Shown: piece after piece, positions 1 through 5,292 of the stretch
How positions within the stretch are numbered: position 1 is the first letter of the stretch
Layout of the letters: the number at the start of each line of letters is the position of its first letter
Origin: a crenarchaeote SCGC AAA261-N23
Lineage (GTDB): Archaea; Thermoproteota; Thermoprotei; Gearchaeales; Gearchaeaceae
NCBI GenBank assembly: GCA_000375685.1
Contig: AQVQ01000045.1
Location: 1 to 8,841, forward strand
Reading direction: 5' to 3'
Length of the DNA stretch: 8,841 nucleotides
The notes under the pieces: model-generated
The model's input: the letters and a program-made list of their open reading frames with translations, nothing else
What the model was told of the DNA's origin: nothing
Databases searched by the model: none
Position numbers and translations under genes: made by a program

Positions 1-168
1 TGAATTAATCTTCTGTTGCAATTCTGCATTTTGCGATTGTAGAGAACTAATTAATTGGTTCTGTTGATTTATTTTTGACTGTAAAGTATTAATCTGTTGG
101 TTCAATAGCGTTATATTTGACTGTAATGAGTTAATCTCCTGGTTCAATTCAGCGTTTTTTGATTGTAA
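1..168 (-). repeat. Four in-phase 42-bp tandem repeats encoding two-heptad coiled-coil units
   Basis: Read on the minus strand, codons 54-109 split into four 42-bp units: LQSKNAELNQEINS, LQSNITLLNQQINT, LQSKINQQNQLISS and LQSQNAELQQKINS. Units 1 and 4 are the most alike (11 of 14 residues). The array runs to the first base of the window and may continue beyond it. Repeat-number change by recombination is a natural expectation but is inferred. Confidence 0.8.
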
Positions 169-327
169 AACACTAATTTCTTGTCTTGATGAAGAAAGTT
201 CGCTTGATAGGTTTCCGTTTATATTTAAATAATAAGCTATTGTTCCAATTAAAGACACTGATAAAATTGCAATTACTATTGCAAAAATAATAACTAATTT
301 TCTACCAACTGTTTTGCTGCTACTCAT
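1..327 (-). CDS. Membrane-anchored coiled-coil protein with 14-residue repeats (C-terminus beyond window edge)
   Basis: The minus strand is open from an ATG at 327-325 to the window edge, giving the first 109 residues; the stop lies outside. Residues 1-9 are short and positively charged (SSSKTVGR), and residues 10-31 form one hydrophobic segment, which suggests an N-terminal membrane anchor or uncleaved signal. From about residue 40 the chain is rich in Gln, Asn, Ser and Leu. Residues 54-109 form four consecutive 14-residue units beginning LQS, each two heptads long with Leu/Ile at core positions, so a parallel coiled coil is likely. The anchor would place the coil on one side of the membrane, probably outside. 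The start is supported by a TATA-like box about 28 nt upstream. Function unknown; it could be a surface-layer stalk, an adhesion or signalling spacer, or a secretion-related protein. Confidence 0.8.
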   Translation of the reverse strand, partial: MSSSKTVGRKLVIIFAIVIAILSVSLIGTIAYYLNINGNLSSELSSSRQEISVLQSKNAELNQEINSLQSNITLLNQQINTLQSKINQQNQLISSLQSQNAELQQKINS

Positions 328-350
328 ATAATAATATAATCTTTATAAAT

Positions 351-358
351 AATATAAA
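351..358 (-). promoter_or_regulatory. TATA-like box of the coiled-coil gene
   Basis: On the minus strand TTTATATT sits 24-31 nt upstream of the ATG at 327. That spacing fits archaeal leaderless transcription. A second box-like TTTATAAAG (341-349) is closer and less well placed. Confidence 0.5.
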
Positions 359-359
359 C

Positions 360-378
360 TTCATTATATTTTAATGAA
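360..378. promoter_or_regulatory. Inverted repeat TTCATTA-N5-TAATGAA next to the coiled-coil gene promoter
   Basis: Perfect 7-bp arms (360-366 and 372-378) are separated by TATTT. The site lies directly upstream of the TATA-like box at 351-358 for the minus-strand gene, so a dimeric regulator bound here would contact the TFB/TBP region. The same half-site recurs at 459-486 and 513-519. The operator role is inferred. Confidence 0.4.
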
Positions 379-458
379 ATGATCGGCGAAGCAATTATCT
401 ATACTATAATACTTAGATTTCTATGAATAGTCTATTTCTTTTTTACGAAATCATATAT

Positions 459-486
459 TTTATATTTCATTATAATGGAATATAAA
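459..486. promoter_or_regulatory. 28-bp near-perfect palindrome with TTCATTA half-sites
   Basis: Left arm TTTATATTTCATTA (459-472) abuts right arm TAATGGAATATAAA (473-486) with no spacer; 13 of 14 positions are complementary and the exception would be a G-U pair in RNA. It shares the TTCATTA/TAATG core with the site at 360-378, roughly 104 bp away. It could be a distal operator. No gene starts next to it. Confidence 0.4.
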
Positions 487-624
487 TTACCAATTTTTTC
501 TCATATTGTGATTAATGAATATTATCTAAAATGCAAATCATGAACTAATGATTCTATATTTCCTAAGAACCAATCAGATATAAGAAATCCTGAATAGTGC
601 ACCTAAAGAAAGCAAGCTCTGAAA

Positions 625-761
625 TTAATTATGTTCATACAAAGCTGTTTTATTTATCTTTCTATTCTCGTCTCTTGGTTTTACTGGTGCTTATATTTGT
701 ATTGTTGTTGATGCGGAGGTTATTCATACTCTTTATTTAAACCTTTATATGTTTTTGACAT
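625..761 (-). pseudogene. Possible remnant of a small basic protein gene
   Basis: From an ATG at 761-759 the minus strand reads MSKTYKGLNKEYE, stop, PPHQQQYKYKHQ, stop. After a one-base frame change it continues KPRDENRKINKTALYEHN to a stop at 627-625. Restored by one substitution and one frameshift, this would be a charged protein of about 45 residues. The composition is protein-like, not random A+T sequence, but I do not recognise the family and a segment this short can arise by chance. It could also be non-coding. Confidence 0.2.
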
Positions 762-926
762 AACTTTCTGCTTAATGCATAGTCAACTCTGCTTAAATTA
801 TTTTTCATTTTTGTATCTATCAATTCCAGAAAGATATATAATAAATAGTTATTTACAAAACTATAAAAAAACTTTAATTTTTCATTTTTCCGTAATTTAC
901 AAGAAATTTTGGAATTGCGATTATTA

Positions 927-983
927 TAAATTTGATATTTAAATATATTGTTACTATAACAATATATTGCAAGATCAAATTTA
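927..983. repeat. Two-tier 57-bp palindrome upstream of rtcA
   Basis: The outer arms TAAATTTGAT (927-936) and ATCAAATTTA (974-983) are perfect 10-bp complements. The inner arms AATATATTGTT (942-952) and AACAATATATT (958-968) are perfect 11-bp complements around the 5-nt centre ACTAT. The two tiers are separated by 5 nt on each side (ATTTA and GCAAG), so the structure is symmetric. It ends 84 bp before the rtcA start. It may be a pair of nested operators, a cruciform-prone site, a miniature transposon relic, or the stem of a transcript. Confidence 0.6.
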
Positions 984-1032
984 ACCAGTAATCATTATCT
1001 TGTTTTTAACATTTAGTGTACCTCTAATCAAG

Positions 1033-1040
1033 CTTTTATA
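1033..1040 (+). promoter_or_regulatory. TATA-like box of rtcA
   Basis: CTTTTATA lies 28-35 nt upstream of the ATG at 1068, giving a predicted transcription start at or just before that codon. This favours a leaderless transcript and the ATG start over the TTG at 1050. Confidence 0.5.
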
Positions 1041-1067
1041 GAAAAAATTTTGAATCTATTATCTAAT

Positions 1068-2084
1068 ATGATAGAAATAGACGGCAAAATAGGTGAGGGC
1101 GGAGGACAAATTCTTAGGACTTCCCTTACTTTAGCTTCAATTACAAAAAAGTCATTTATTATTCGTAACATTAGAGTAAATAGAAAGAATCCTGGGTTAC
1201 AAAATCAACATCTTGCAGCAGTCTTAGCTGCTAAAACATTAACAAATGCTAAAGTTAAGGGTGACATAATTGGTTCTACAGAATTGGTTTTTGAACCGCA
1301 GGATATCGTAGAAGAAGGAAATTTTATCTTTAAAATTGGTACAGCTGGAAGTGTTACGTTAGTGCTACAGACGATTTTACCTCTTATGATTAACAGAAAA
1401 ATAAACGTTACTATACAGGGAGGTACAGATGTGCCTAATGCTCCAACAATAGATTACATTAGATTGGTATTCACAAAGGTTTTGAACAAAATAGGAATAA
1501 ACTTTAATTTGAAACTAATAAAGCGTGGTCATTATCCTGAGGGAGGAGGAGAGATTAGGATTAACGATGTTAGAGGGAACCCATTCAGTTTTTCTTACCA
1601 AGAATTCGGTAAATTAGAAGAGATTATAGGCATTTCGCATGTATCATCGTTGCCCACACATATAGCTGAAAGGCAAAGAAATTCTGCATTAAATCTTCTA
1701 AGGGAAATAACCGATAAAATTAAGATAGATTTTGATATTAGAGAAAGAGAAATTAGCAAAGGGACTGGTATATGCTTAGCAGCGATAGGTTCCCAAGGAA
1801 TAATTGGTTCTGATTCTTTAGGTAGGTTGGGTAAGAGAGCTGAGGAGGTTGGCGAAGAGGCTGCAAGAAAATTAATAGAGGAACTTAAAACAAATGCGGC
1901 GTTTGATAGTCATATGGGTGATATGCTAATGATATATGCTGCCTTATATCATGGAGAATATACATCTTCAAAGCTAACTTTGCATGCTATAACTAATAGC
2001 GAAATAATTAAGAAATTCTTGGACGTAGAAATAAAAATAATAGGAAATTCTCCTTTCTTATTAAAAGCTTCTTCTCTTAAATGA
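1068..2084 (+). CDS. rtcA: RNA 3'-terminal phosphate cyclase (RtcA)
   Basis: RtcA converts an RNA 3'-phosphate to a 2',3'-cyclic phosphate using ATP, through an enzyme-AMP intermediate on a histidine; it belongs to RNA repair and end processing in the cytoplasm. The 338-residue product has the usual family length. Visible hallmarks are the N-terminal GEGGGQILRTSL (residues 9-20), the family signature RGHYPEGGGEI (153-163), HIAERQ (198-203) and the C-terminal SHMGDML, whose His282 fits the nucleotidyl-accepting histidine. I chose the ATG at 1068 over an in-frame TTG at 1050 because conserved sequence begins at MIEIDGKIGEGGG and a TATA-like box is correctly spaced for it. No rtcB ligase or other RNA-repair gene is adjacent. 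The gene stands alone, with a hairpin directly after the stop. Length and motifs argue for RtcA and not the related eukaryotic Rcl1, which lacks cyclase activity. Confidence 0.95.
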   Translation: MIEIDGKIGEGGGQILRTSLTLASITKKSFIIRNIRVNRKNPGLQNQHLAAVLAAKTLTNAKVKGDIIGSTELVFEPQDIVEEGNFIFKIGTAGSVTLVLQTILPLMINRKINVTIQGGTDVPNAPTIDYIRLVFTKVLNKIGINFNLKLIKRGHYPEGGGEIRINDVRGNPFSFSYQEFGKLEEIIGISHVSSLPTHIAERQRNSALNLLREITDKIKIDFDIREREISKGTGICLAAIGSQGIIGSDSLGRLGKRAEEVGEEAARKLIEELKTNAAFDSHMGDMLMIYAALYHGEYTSSKLTLHAITNSEIIKKFLDVEIKIIGNSPFLLKASSLK

Positions 2085-2087
2085 TCT

Positions 2088-2119
2088 TGTTTGAGTTAAT
2101 AAATCTTATTAATCAAGCA
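2088..2119 (+). terminator. Stem-loop just after the rtcA stop
   Basis: The stem TGTTTGA-(G bulge)-TTAATAA pairs with TTATTAA-TCAAGCA around the loop ATC. It is 14 pairs with one G-U and one bulge, starting 4 nt after the stop codon. Crenarchaeal termination mostly depends on U-rich tracts, so this could be a 3'-end stabiliser and not a terminator. Confidence 0.4.
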
Positions 2120-2163
2120 TGATACAATTACTATATACAAAAATGAAAAATATTAGTAAAAAA

Positions 2164-2232
2164 CTTTAAAGCTAAGCGCTTAGTGACTGTGAATTGGATC
2201 AAATCCGATTAGATAAACAAATTAAATTTGTT
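2164..2232 (+). other. Cluster of three palindromes behind a TATA-like box; possible small RNA or operator array
   Basis: Between rtcA and the membrane protein gene three inverted repeats follow each other: CTAAGCGCTTAG (2172-2183, perfect), AATTGGAT-CAA-ATCCGATT (2192-2210, 8 pairs including one G-U) and AACAAATT-A-AATTTGTT (2216-2232, perfect). TTTAAAG at 2165-2171 could act as a TATA box and would start a transcript near 2192, at the foot of the second hairpin. No box C/D or other RNA motif was recognised. A small RNA and a protein-binding array are both possible. Confidence 0.35.
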
Positions 2233-2281
2233 CTGAGTTTAAGTGAATTAAATCTTGAAAAAGTAATTTAAAAAATAACGA

Positions 2282-2293
2282 TTTAAAAATTTT
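2282..2293 (+). promoter_or_regulatory. TATA-like box of the zinc-ribbon membrane protein gene
   Basis: TTTAAAAATTTT is centred about 26 nt upstream of the ATG at 2313. No ribosome binding site lies in between, consistent with a leaderless transcript. Confidence 0.5.
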
Positions 2294-2312
2294 AAAACAT
2301 TCAATATTAGTA

Positions 2313-3071
2313 ATGTCTACCCCACAATCTCAAAAAGTTTGCCAATTATGCGGATATGCAAATACTACAACAGCAAGGTTTTGCAGAAATTGTGGAAACA
2401 ATCTTGAAAAAATTCCAGCACAGCAATCCTTTACAATTCCTTCCTCAACAGAAGGACCTATAATGTTTTCAGGCCTATCTAAAATTAAAAAAGGATTCTT
2501 CGTACTTATATTAGCTACTTTATTATTTGTTATAGTTTCTATCGTTTTAGCTTTTTCTTTAGTTATATCTTCATACGTGCCTGGTCAAGGAGTAGATATT
2601 AGACTAATTGTTTACTACGGTTTGATTGCTGGCTATATAGCTGGGCTTGTATATAGTGCTGTAATCCTATATGCGTTAATTTTTCTACTTAGAAAAGGTT
2701 TCATAAGCATATCGAGGATCATCAAGGATTATTCTATTGGAGTCACAGGAATTACAATACTCATTATAATATCCTTAGCAAACATTGCTTTATCAATTGG
2801 CGTCCTCTCTATAATAAATCCAAACTTTTCTCTTGATTTATTGATAACTTTAACAAACTTGCGATATTTAACCATTTTATATTTAATTGGTGGTGTACCT
2901 CTTACCATTGGATTGTTTAGGATGGGTAAAAATTTCAACAGCAACTCTGTTATAGTTGGTTCCATATTATCGCTTTTCTCTTGGATACCGATTAGCATAC
3001 TACCATTAGTAGGTTTCATAGGGTGGATAGTTACTGCATTTGGTATCTCTGGAATAACGAATCAGATGTGA
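2313..3071 (+). CDS. Zinc-ribbon membrane protein, DUF973-like
   Basis: The 252-residue protein begins with a zinc-ribbon: CQLC (Cys10, Cys13) and CRNC (Cys24, Cys27) in the pattern CxxC-N10-CxxC, on a soluble segment of about 50 residues. A linker rich in Pro, Ser and Thr follows. GLSKIKKGFF then leads into the first of about five hydrophobic segments (roughly 61-86, 98-126, 142-168, 182-202, 212-246). The GLSKI entry and the late LFRMGKNFNSNSVIVGSILS stretch resemble the DUF973 membrane family that is abundant in Sulfolobales; this is recognition from memory. Function is unknown. A cytoplasmic zinc-ribbon on a polytopic membrane domain suggests sensing, assembly or recruitment at the membrane. 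It has its own promoter and is separated from rtcA by 228 bp, so co-function with rtcA is not implied. Confidence 0.8.
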   Translation: MSTPQSQKVCQLCGYANTTTARFCRNCGNNLEKIPAQQSFTIPSSTEGPIMFSGLSKIKKGFFVLILATLLFVIVSIVLAFSLVISSYVPGQGVDIRLIVYYGLIAGYIAGLVYSAVILYALIFLLRKGFISISRIIKDYSIGVTGITILIIISLANIALSIGVLSIINPNFSLDLLITLTNLRYLTILYLIGGVPLTIGLFRMGKNFNSNSVIVGSILSLFSWIPISILPLVGFIGWIVTAFGISGITNQM

Positions 3072-3176
3072 TACTTAAGCGTTCCGTAAAGTGATACGAA
3101 TTAATAATAAACCCTTAAAAGTTTTATTCTAACGATTGTCTAACAAAATTTAGAATATTCAAATCCAATGCAGAAC

Positions 3177-3191
3177 AAGATTTATAATCTT
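3177..3191 (+). promoter_or_regulatory. TATA-like box inside a 15-bp palindrome, upstream of the transporter gene
   Basis: AAGATTTATAATCTT has perfect 6-bp arms around TAT and contains the best TATA-like element (TTTATAAT, 3181-3188), about 38 nt before the GTG start. That predicts a leader of roughly 10-15 nt. A repressor bound to the palindrome would occlude TBP; that role is inferred. Confidence 0.4.
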
Positions 3192-3222
3192 AAATTGTCT
3201 TAATTCTTCCATTATAAATAAA

Positions 3223-4062
3223 GTGTCGGAAGCACAGTATTCGTTGATATCAGTATTGCCTGCATTAATTTGGTCAATAGTTCCAATAGTTTACAAAGAC
3301 TACCTTTTTAGTAATTCCACATTTACTGTAAATTTTTACAGAATGCTTTTCGCTTCCCTAGCGCTTTCAATACCTTTTATCATTTTTGGTTTCAACGAAG
3401 GAATTATTTACGGAATGTTAAGCGGCATTCTTACATTGGCAATCGGAGACACTTTCTATTTATTCGCAATAAGGAAGATTGGAGCATCTATAGCTACTCC
3501 TATTTCTTACACTTACGTTTTCTTTTCACAAATTGCTGCTTTTTTATTAGGAGAGAAAATTACATTCCTTTATTTTATCAGCTCATTTTTAATAATATTT
3601 GGGGTATTTCTTTTTTCAAAAGGAGATAAAACGGAAAAAAGACTTGCAGGCATTTTTCTATCATTACTTGCAGCAACTTTTTGGACTTTAGGGCAATCTA
3701 TGATTAGGCTTGCAACTGTATATAACATGAATCCTATTTCTATAGCTTTTACTCGAACATCTTCAGCATGTTTAGTTTTGGGGATAATTTCCACACTTAA
3801 AAACAGAAGCTTAAAAATAAACAGCAGTATAAAAGGTAAGATAATTTTAGCTTTAGCGTCCATATCAGATCTTGCTCTTGGTTCATCTCTTTTTATCTTG
3901 TCAATAGCTCTGGCCGGATTAGGAATAACAATAATTGTTACTTCTCTTTCTCCCTTATTTACTCAGCTAATAGCTAAGATTAGCGGAAGAGAAAGTCCTC
4001 GGAGAAAAGATATACTTGGAGGAATTTTCATAGTTTCTGCACTAATTATAAGCTTTATATGA
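3223..4062 (+). CDS. EamA/DMT-superfamily transporter
   Basis: A 279-residue integral membrane protein with the two-fold repeat of EamA-type drug/metabolite transporters: repeat 1 at about 6-134 and repeat 2 at about 140-279. It has some ten hydrophobic segments and very short loops. Typical landmarks are the early PALIWSIVPIVYK, SYTYVFFSQIAAFLLGEKIT (95-114) with the conserved GE near the end of repeat 1, and SPLFTQLIAKISGRE (243-257) at the equivalent place in repeat 2. Members export or import small metabolites such as amino acids or nucleotide-like compounds; the substrate cannot be read from sequence. The start is a GTG at 3223, chosen because the first transmembrane segment follows at once and no upstream in-frame ATG is seen. 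It converges with the VOC gene, whose stop is 88 bp away. Confidence 0.85.
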   Translation: MSEAQYSLISVLPALIWSIVPIVYKDYLFSNSTFTVNFYRMLFASLALSIPFIIFGFNEGIIYGMLSGILTLAIGDTFYLFAIRKIGASIATPISYTYVFFSQIAAFLLGEKITFLYFISSFLIIFGVFLFSKGDKTEKRLAGIFLSLLAATFWTLGQSMIRLATVYNMNPISIAFTRTSSACLVLGIISTLKNRSLKINSSIKGKIILALASISDLALGSSLFILSIALAGLGITIIVTSLSPLFTQLIAKISGRESPRRKDILGGIFIVSALIISFI

Positions 4063-4150
4063 TCTAATTTCTAGAATAAATTTTGCAAGACCATTGTATA
4101 ATGCGAATTAATGGGACGAAATAAAATTAGGAATAATAAATTTTTTAATC

Positions 4151-4495
4151 TCAATCGCCTTGCATCAACCAAAATACGTTCCCATCGAGATCTGAAAACA
4201 TAGCATATAAGCCCCAACCTTCATCTTTTGGTTCTTCGACTATCTTTACACCCTTTTTCCTAAGGTCTTCCACAGTTTTTAAAACATCATCGCATATTAA
4301 TAATATTCCACTATTTCCTGGTTCTAAAGGTGGGCCTTCACATAAGTGCAGAACTGTTTCAGAACCTTTAGGAGCCACTGTTATCCAATGATCAAAGCTT
4401 TCAACAATTTCGAAACCTAGTTTTTCTTTGTACCATTCAGCAGCCTTTTTACCGTTTGAAACAACAACAGCAATAGATGCTATCTTATTAATCAT
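4151..4495 (-). CDS. VOC-superfamily (glyoxalase/bleomycin-resistance fold) protein, copy 1
   Basis: A 114-residue single-chain VOC protein made of two beta-alpha-beta-beta-beta halves. Half 1 is INKIASIAVVVSNGKKAAEWYKEKLGFEI, with the usual helix ending WYKEKLGF. Half 2 ends with FSDLDGNVFWLMQ, the counterpart of the family DPDGN motif. Members include glyoxalases, dioxygenases, epimerases and antibiotic-binding proteins. Metal ligands usual at the start of strand 1 (His), the start of half 2 (His) and after DGN (Glu) appear here as Ser7, Gly63 and Trp109, so a classical metal site is unlikely. I chose the ATG at 4495 and not one at 4549 because the fold begins there and a TATA-like box lies at 4517-4524. 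A second copy of its start, identical as far as visible, lies inverted at the right edge. Reaction unknown. Confidence 0.85.
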   Translation of the reverse strand: MINKIASIAVVVSNGKKAAEWYKEKLGFEIVESFDHWITVAPKGSETVLHLCEGPPLEPGNSGILLICDDVLKTVEDLRKKGVKIVEEPKDEGWGLYAMFSDLDGNVFWLMQGD

Positions 4496-4514
4496 ATGGT
4501 ATAATTGTAAAATG
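4420..4514 (-). repeat. Left arm of a 95-bp or longer exact inverted repeat (VOC copy 1)
   Basis: The reverse complement of 4420-4514 matches 8747-8841 at all 95 positions, covering 19 nt of leader plus the first 76 nt of coding sequence. Just upstream the match becomes imperfect (GTTAGGATATTTATGTG against GCTAGATTTTTATGTT, one gap) and then disappears. The true length cannot be known because the second copy runs off the window. Confidence 0.95.
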
Positions 4515-4516
4515 CA

Positions 4517-4524
4517 CATAAATA
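4517..4524 (-). promoter_or_regulatory. TATA-like box of VOC copy 1
   Basis: On the minus strand TATTTATG is centred about 25 nt upstream of the ATG at 4495. The corresponding element in copy 2 (8737-8744) is nearly the same, so the promoter core was carried along in the duplication. Confidence 0.5.
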
Positions 4525-4719
4525 TCCTAACTGAAAATAAGTGCAACATAAGGCATCTTAAAGGTTTTAATCTCGGATAACAATTTTTTCATTGAATAAA
4601 ATTACTTGCACATCGCTTGTTAAAAATTCAAGATGGTTGCTAAAAAATGCGATAATTCATTCCTATCTAACAATGAAAAGATTATGTTAGATTAACTATT
4701 CATTAGAATAGTCTACTTC

Positions 4720-5067
4720 TTAGCCAATAGTTTTTTTGATTTCTTGAGCAACTTTTTGTTTATCATCTACTTCAATTACAATTGCATCGTAGTCTTCATT
4801 TTTGAGCTCAATTGTTACACAGTTTTCTGGATGCTTCATAGCAAAGAAAACCTTTTTTCCTGAAACTATGTAACTTCCTTCCTTTATCACACCTGGCAAA
4901 CCTACCCCAGCAATTCGCAGGCCTTCAATCCAGTGATGAGGTTCTGTAGAAACGCTAACAACGTTCTTTAAATTAAACTCAAACTTCTTCTTTAAGGTAG
5001 CAATTTCTTCTATTCCCTTGAACTCAACGACAAGCTTTCCTCCTTCTATTTTTATCCTATGAACCAT
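4720..5067 (-). CDS. Small PH-like domain protein of unknown function
   Basis: A 115-residue soluble protein predicted as mostly beta-strands with a C-terminal helix (KQKVAQEIKKTIG). The strand-rich body includes EPHHWIEGLRIAG (42-54), GLPGVIKEGSYIV (56-68), KVFFAMKHPENCVTIEL (72-88) and DYDAIVIEV (92-100). The pattern of WIEGLRIAG, then PGVI.EG, then a strand ending in a HPE..V.IEL turn, resembles a family of small bacterial and archaeal proteins often placed in the PH-like fold; I know it only by pattern and cannot name a function. The strand order and final helix fit a PH-like barrel capped by one helix. It has no signal peptide or membrane segment. It reads away from the LLM gene, with about 225 bp between their starts. 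Confidence 0.75.
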   Translation of the reverse strand: MVHRIKIEGGKLVVEFKGIEEIATLKKKFEFNLKNVVSVSTEPHHWIEGLRIAGVGLPGVIKEGSYIVSGKKVFFAMKHPENCVTIELKNEDYDAIVIEVDDKQKVAQEIKKTIG

Positions 5068-5086
5068 GTCTTTTTTATCAACGACG

Positions 5087-5096
5087 ATATTAATTA
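5087..5096 (-). promoter_or_regulatory. TATA-like element of the PH-like gene
   Basis: TAATTAATAT on the minus strand lies 20-29 nt upstream of the ATG at 5067. The region is A+T-rich and an alternative box (AATAAAAT, about 5099-5106) is nearly as good. Confidence 0.3.
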
Positions 5097-5292
5097 GATT
5101 TTATTTATTGTGTCCTTTATCGTTTAATTTTCTTGTATAATGGTTACTCCTTAGCAATTCCTAATCAAATGTATTCTTTAAATAATCTGAACTTTTAGAC
5201 ATATTGATTTTTGACAATCCCAAGATGATAACGGTTAGCGCTTCATAGTAAATTAAAATTAATCAATTGAGAAAAATTAAATTCTTTAGTTT

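Larger units (their letters stand above)
328..1067. other. Long gene-poor spacer between the coiled-coil gene and rtcA
   Basis: No convincing complete gene, tRNA or known RNA was found in about 740 bp on either strand. It contains the divergent promoters at its two ends, a cluster of TTCATTA-type half-sites (360-519), a possible decayed short reading frame on the minus strand (625-761) and a 57-bp two-tier palindrome (927-983). It is clearly the longest non-coding stretch in the window. Confidence 0.7.

Noticed and set aside
631..711. 26-residue hydrophobic peptide on the plus strand
   Set aside because: No promoter at the right distance; it is the antisense of a more protein-like minus-strand segment, and short hydrophobic frames are common in T-rich DNA.
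1050..1067. TTG-initiated N-terminal extension of rtcA (NLLSN)
   Set aside because: Conserved RtcA sequence starts at the ATG at 1068, and the TATA-like box at 1033-1040 would place the transcription start downstream of the TTG.
2729..3019. Minus-strand open frame opposite the zinc-ribbon membrane protein
   Set aside because: It is a mirror of the hydrophobic coding sequence with no promoter and no recognisable domain.
4496..4549. N-terminal extension of VOC copy 1 from an ATG at 4549
   Set aside because: It would include the promoter element at 4517-4524, adds residues not part of the fold, and sequence identity with copy 2 breaks down within it (beyond 4514).
424..4721. 16-bp near match GAATAGTCTATTTCTT (424-439) and GAATAGTCTACTTCTT (4706-4721)
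   Set aside because: One mismatch over 16 A+T-rich bases is roughly what chance gives in a window of this size.
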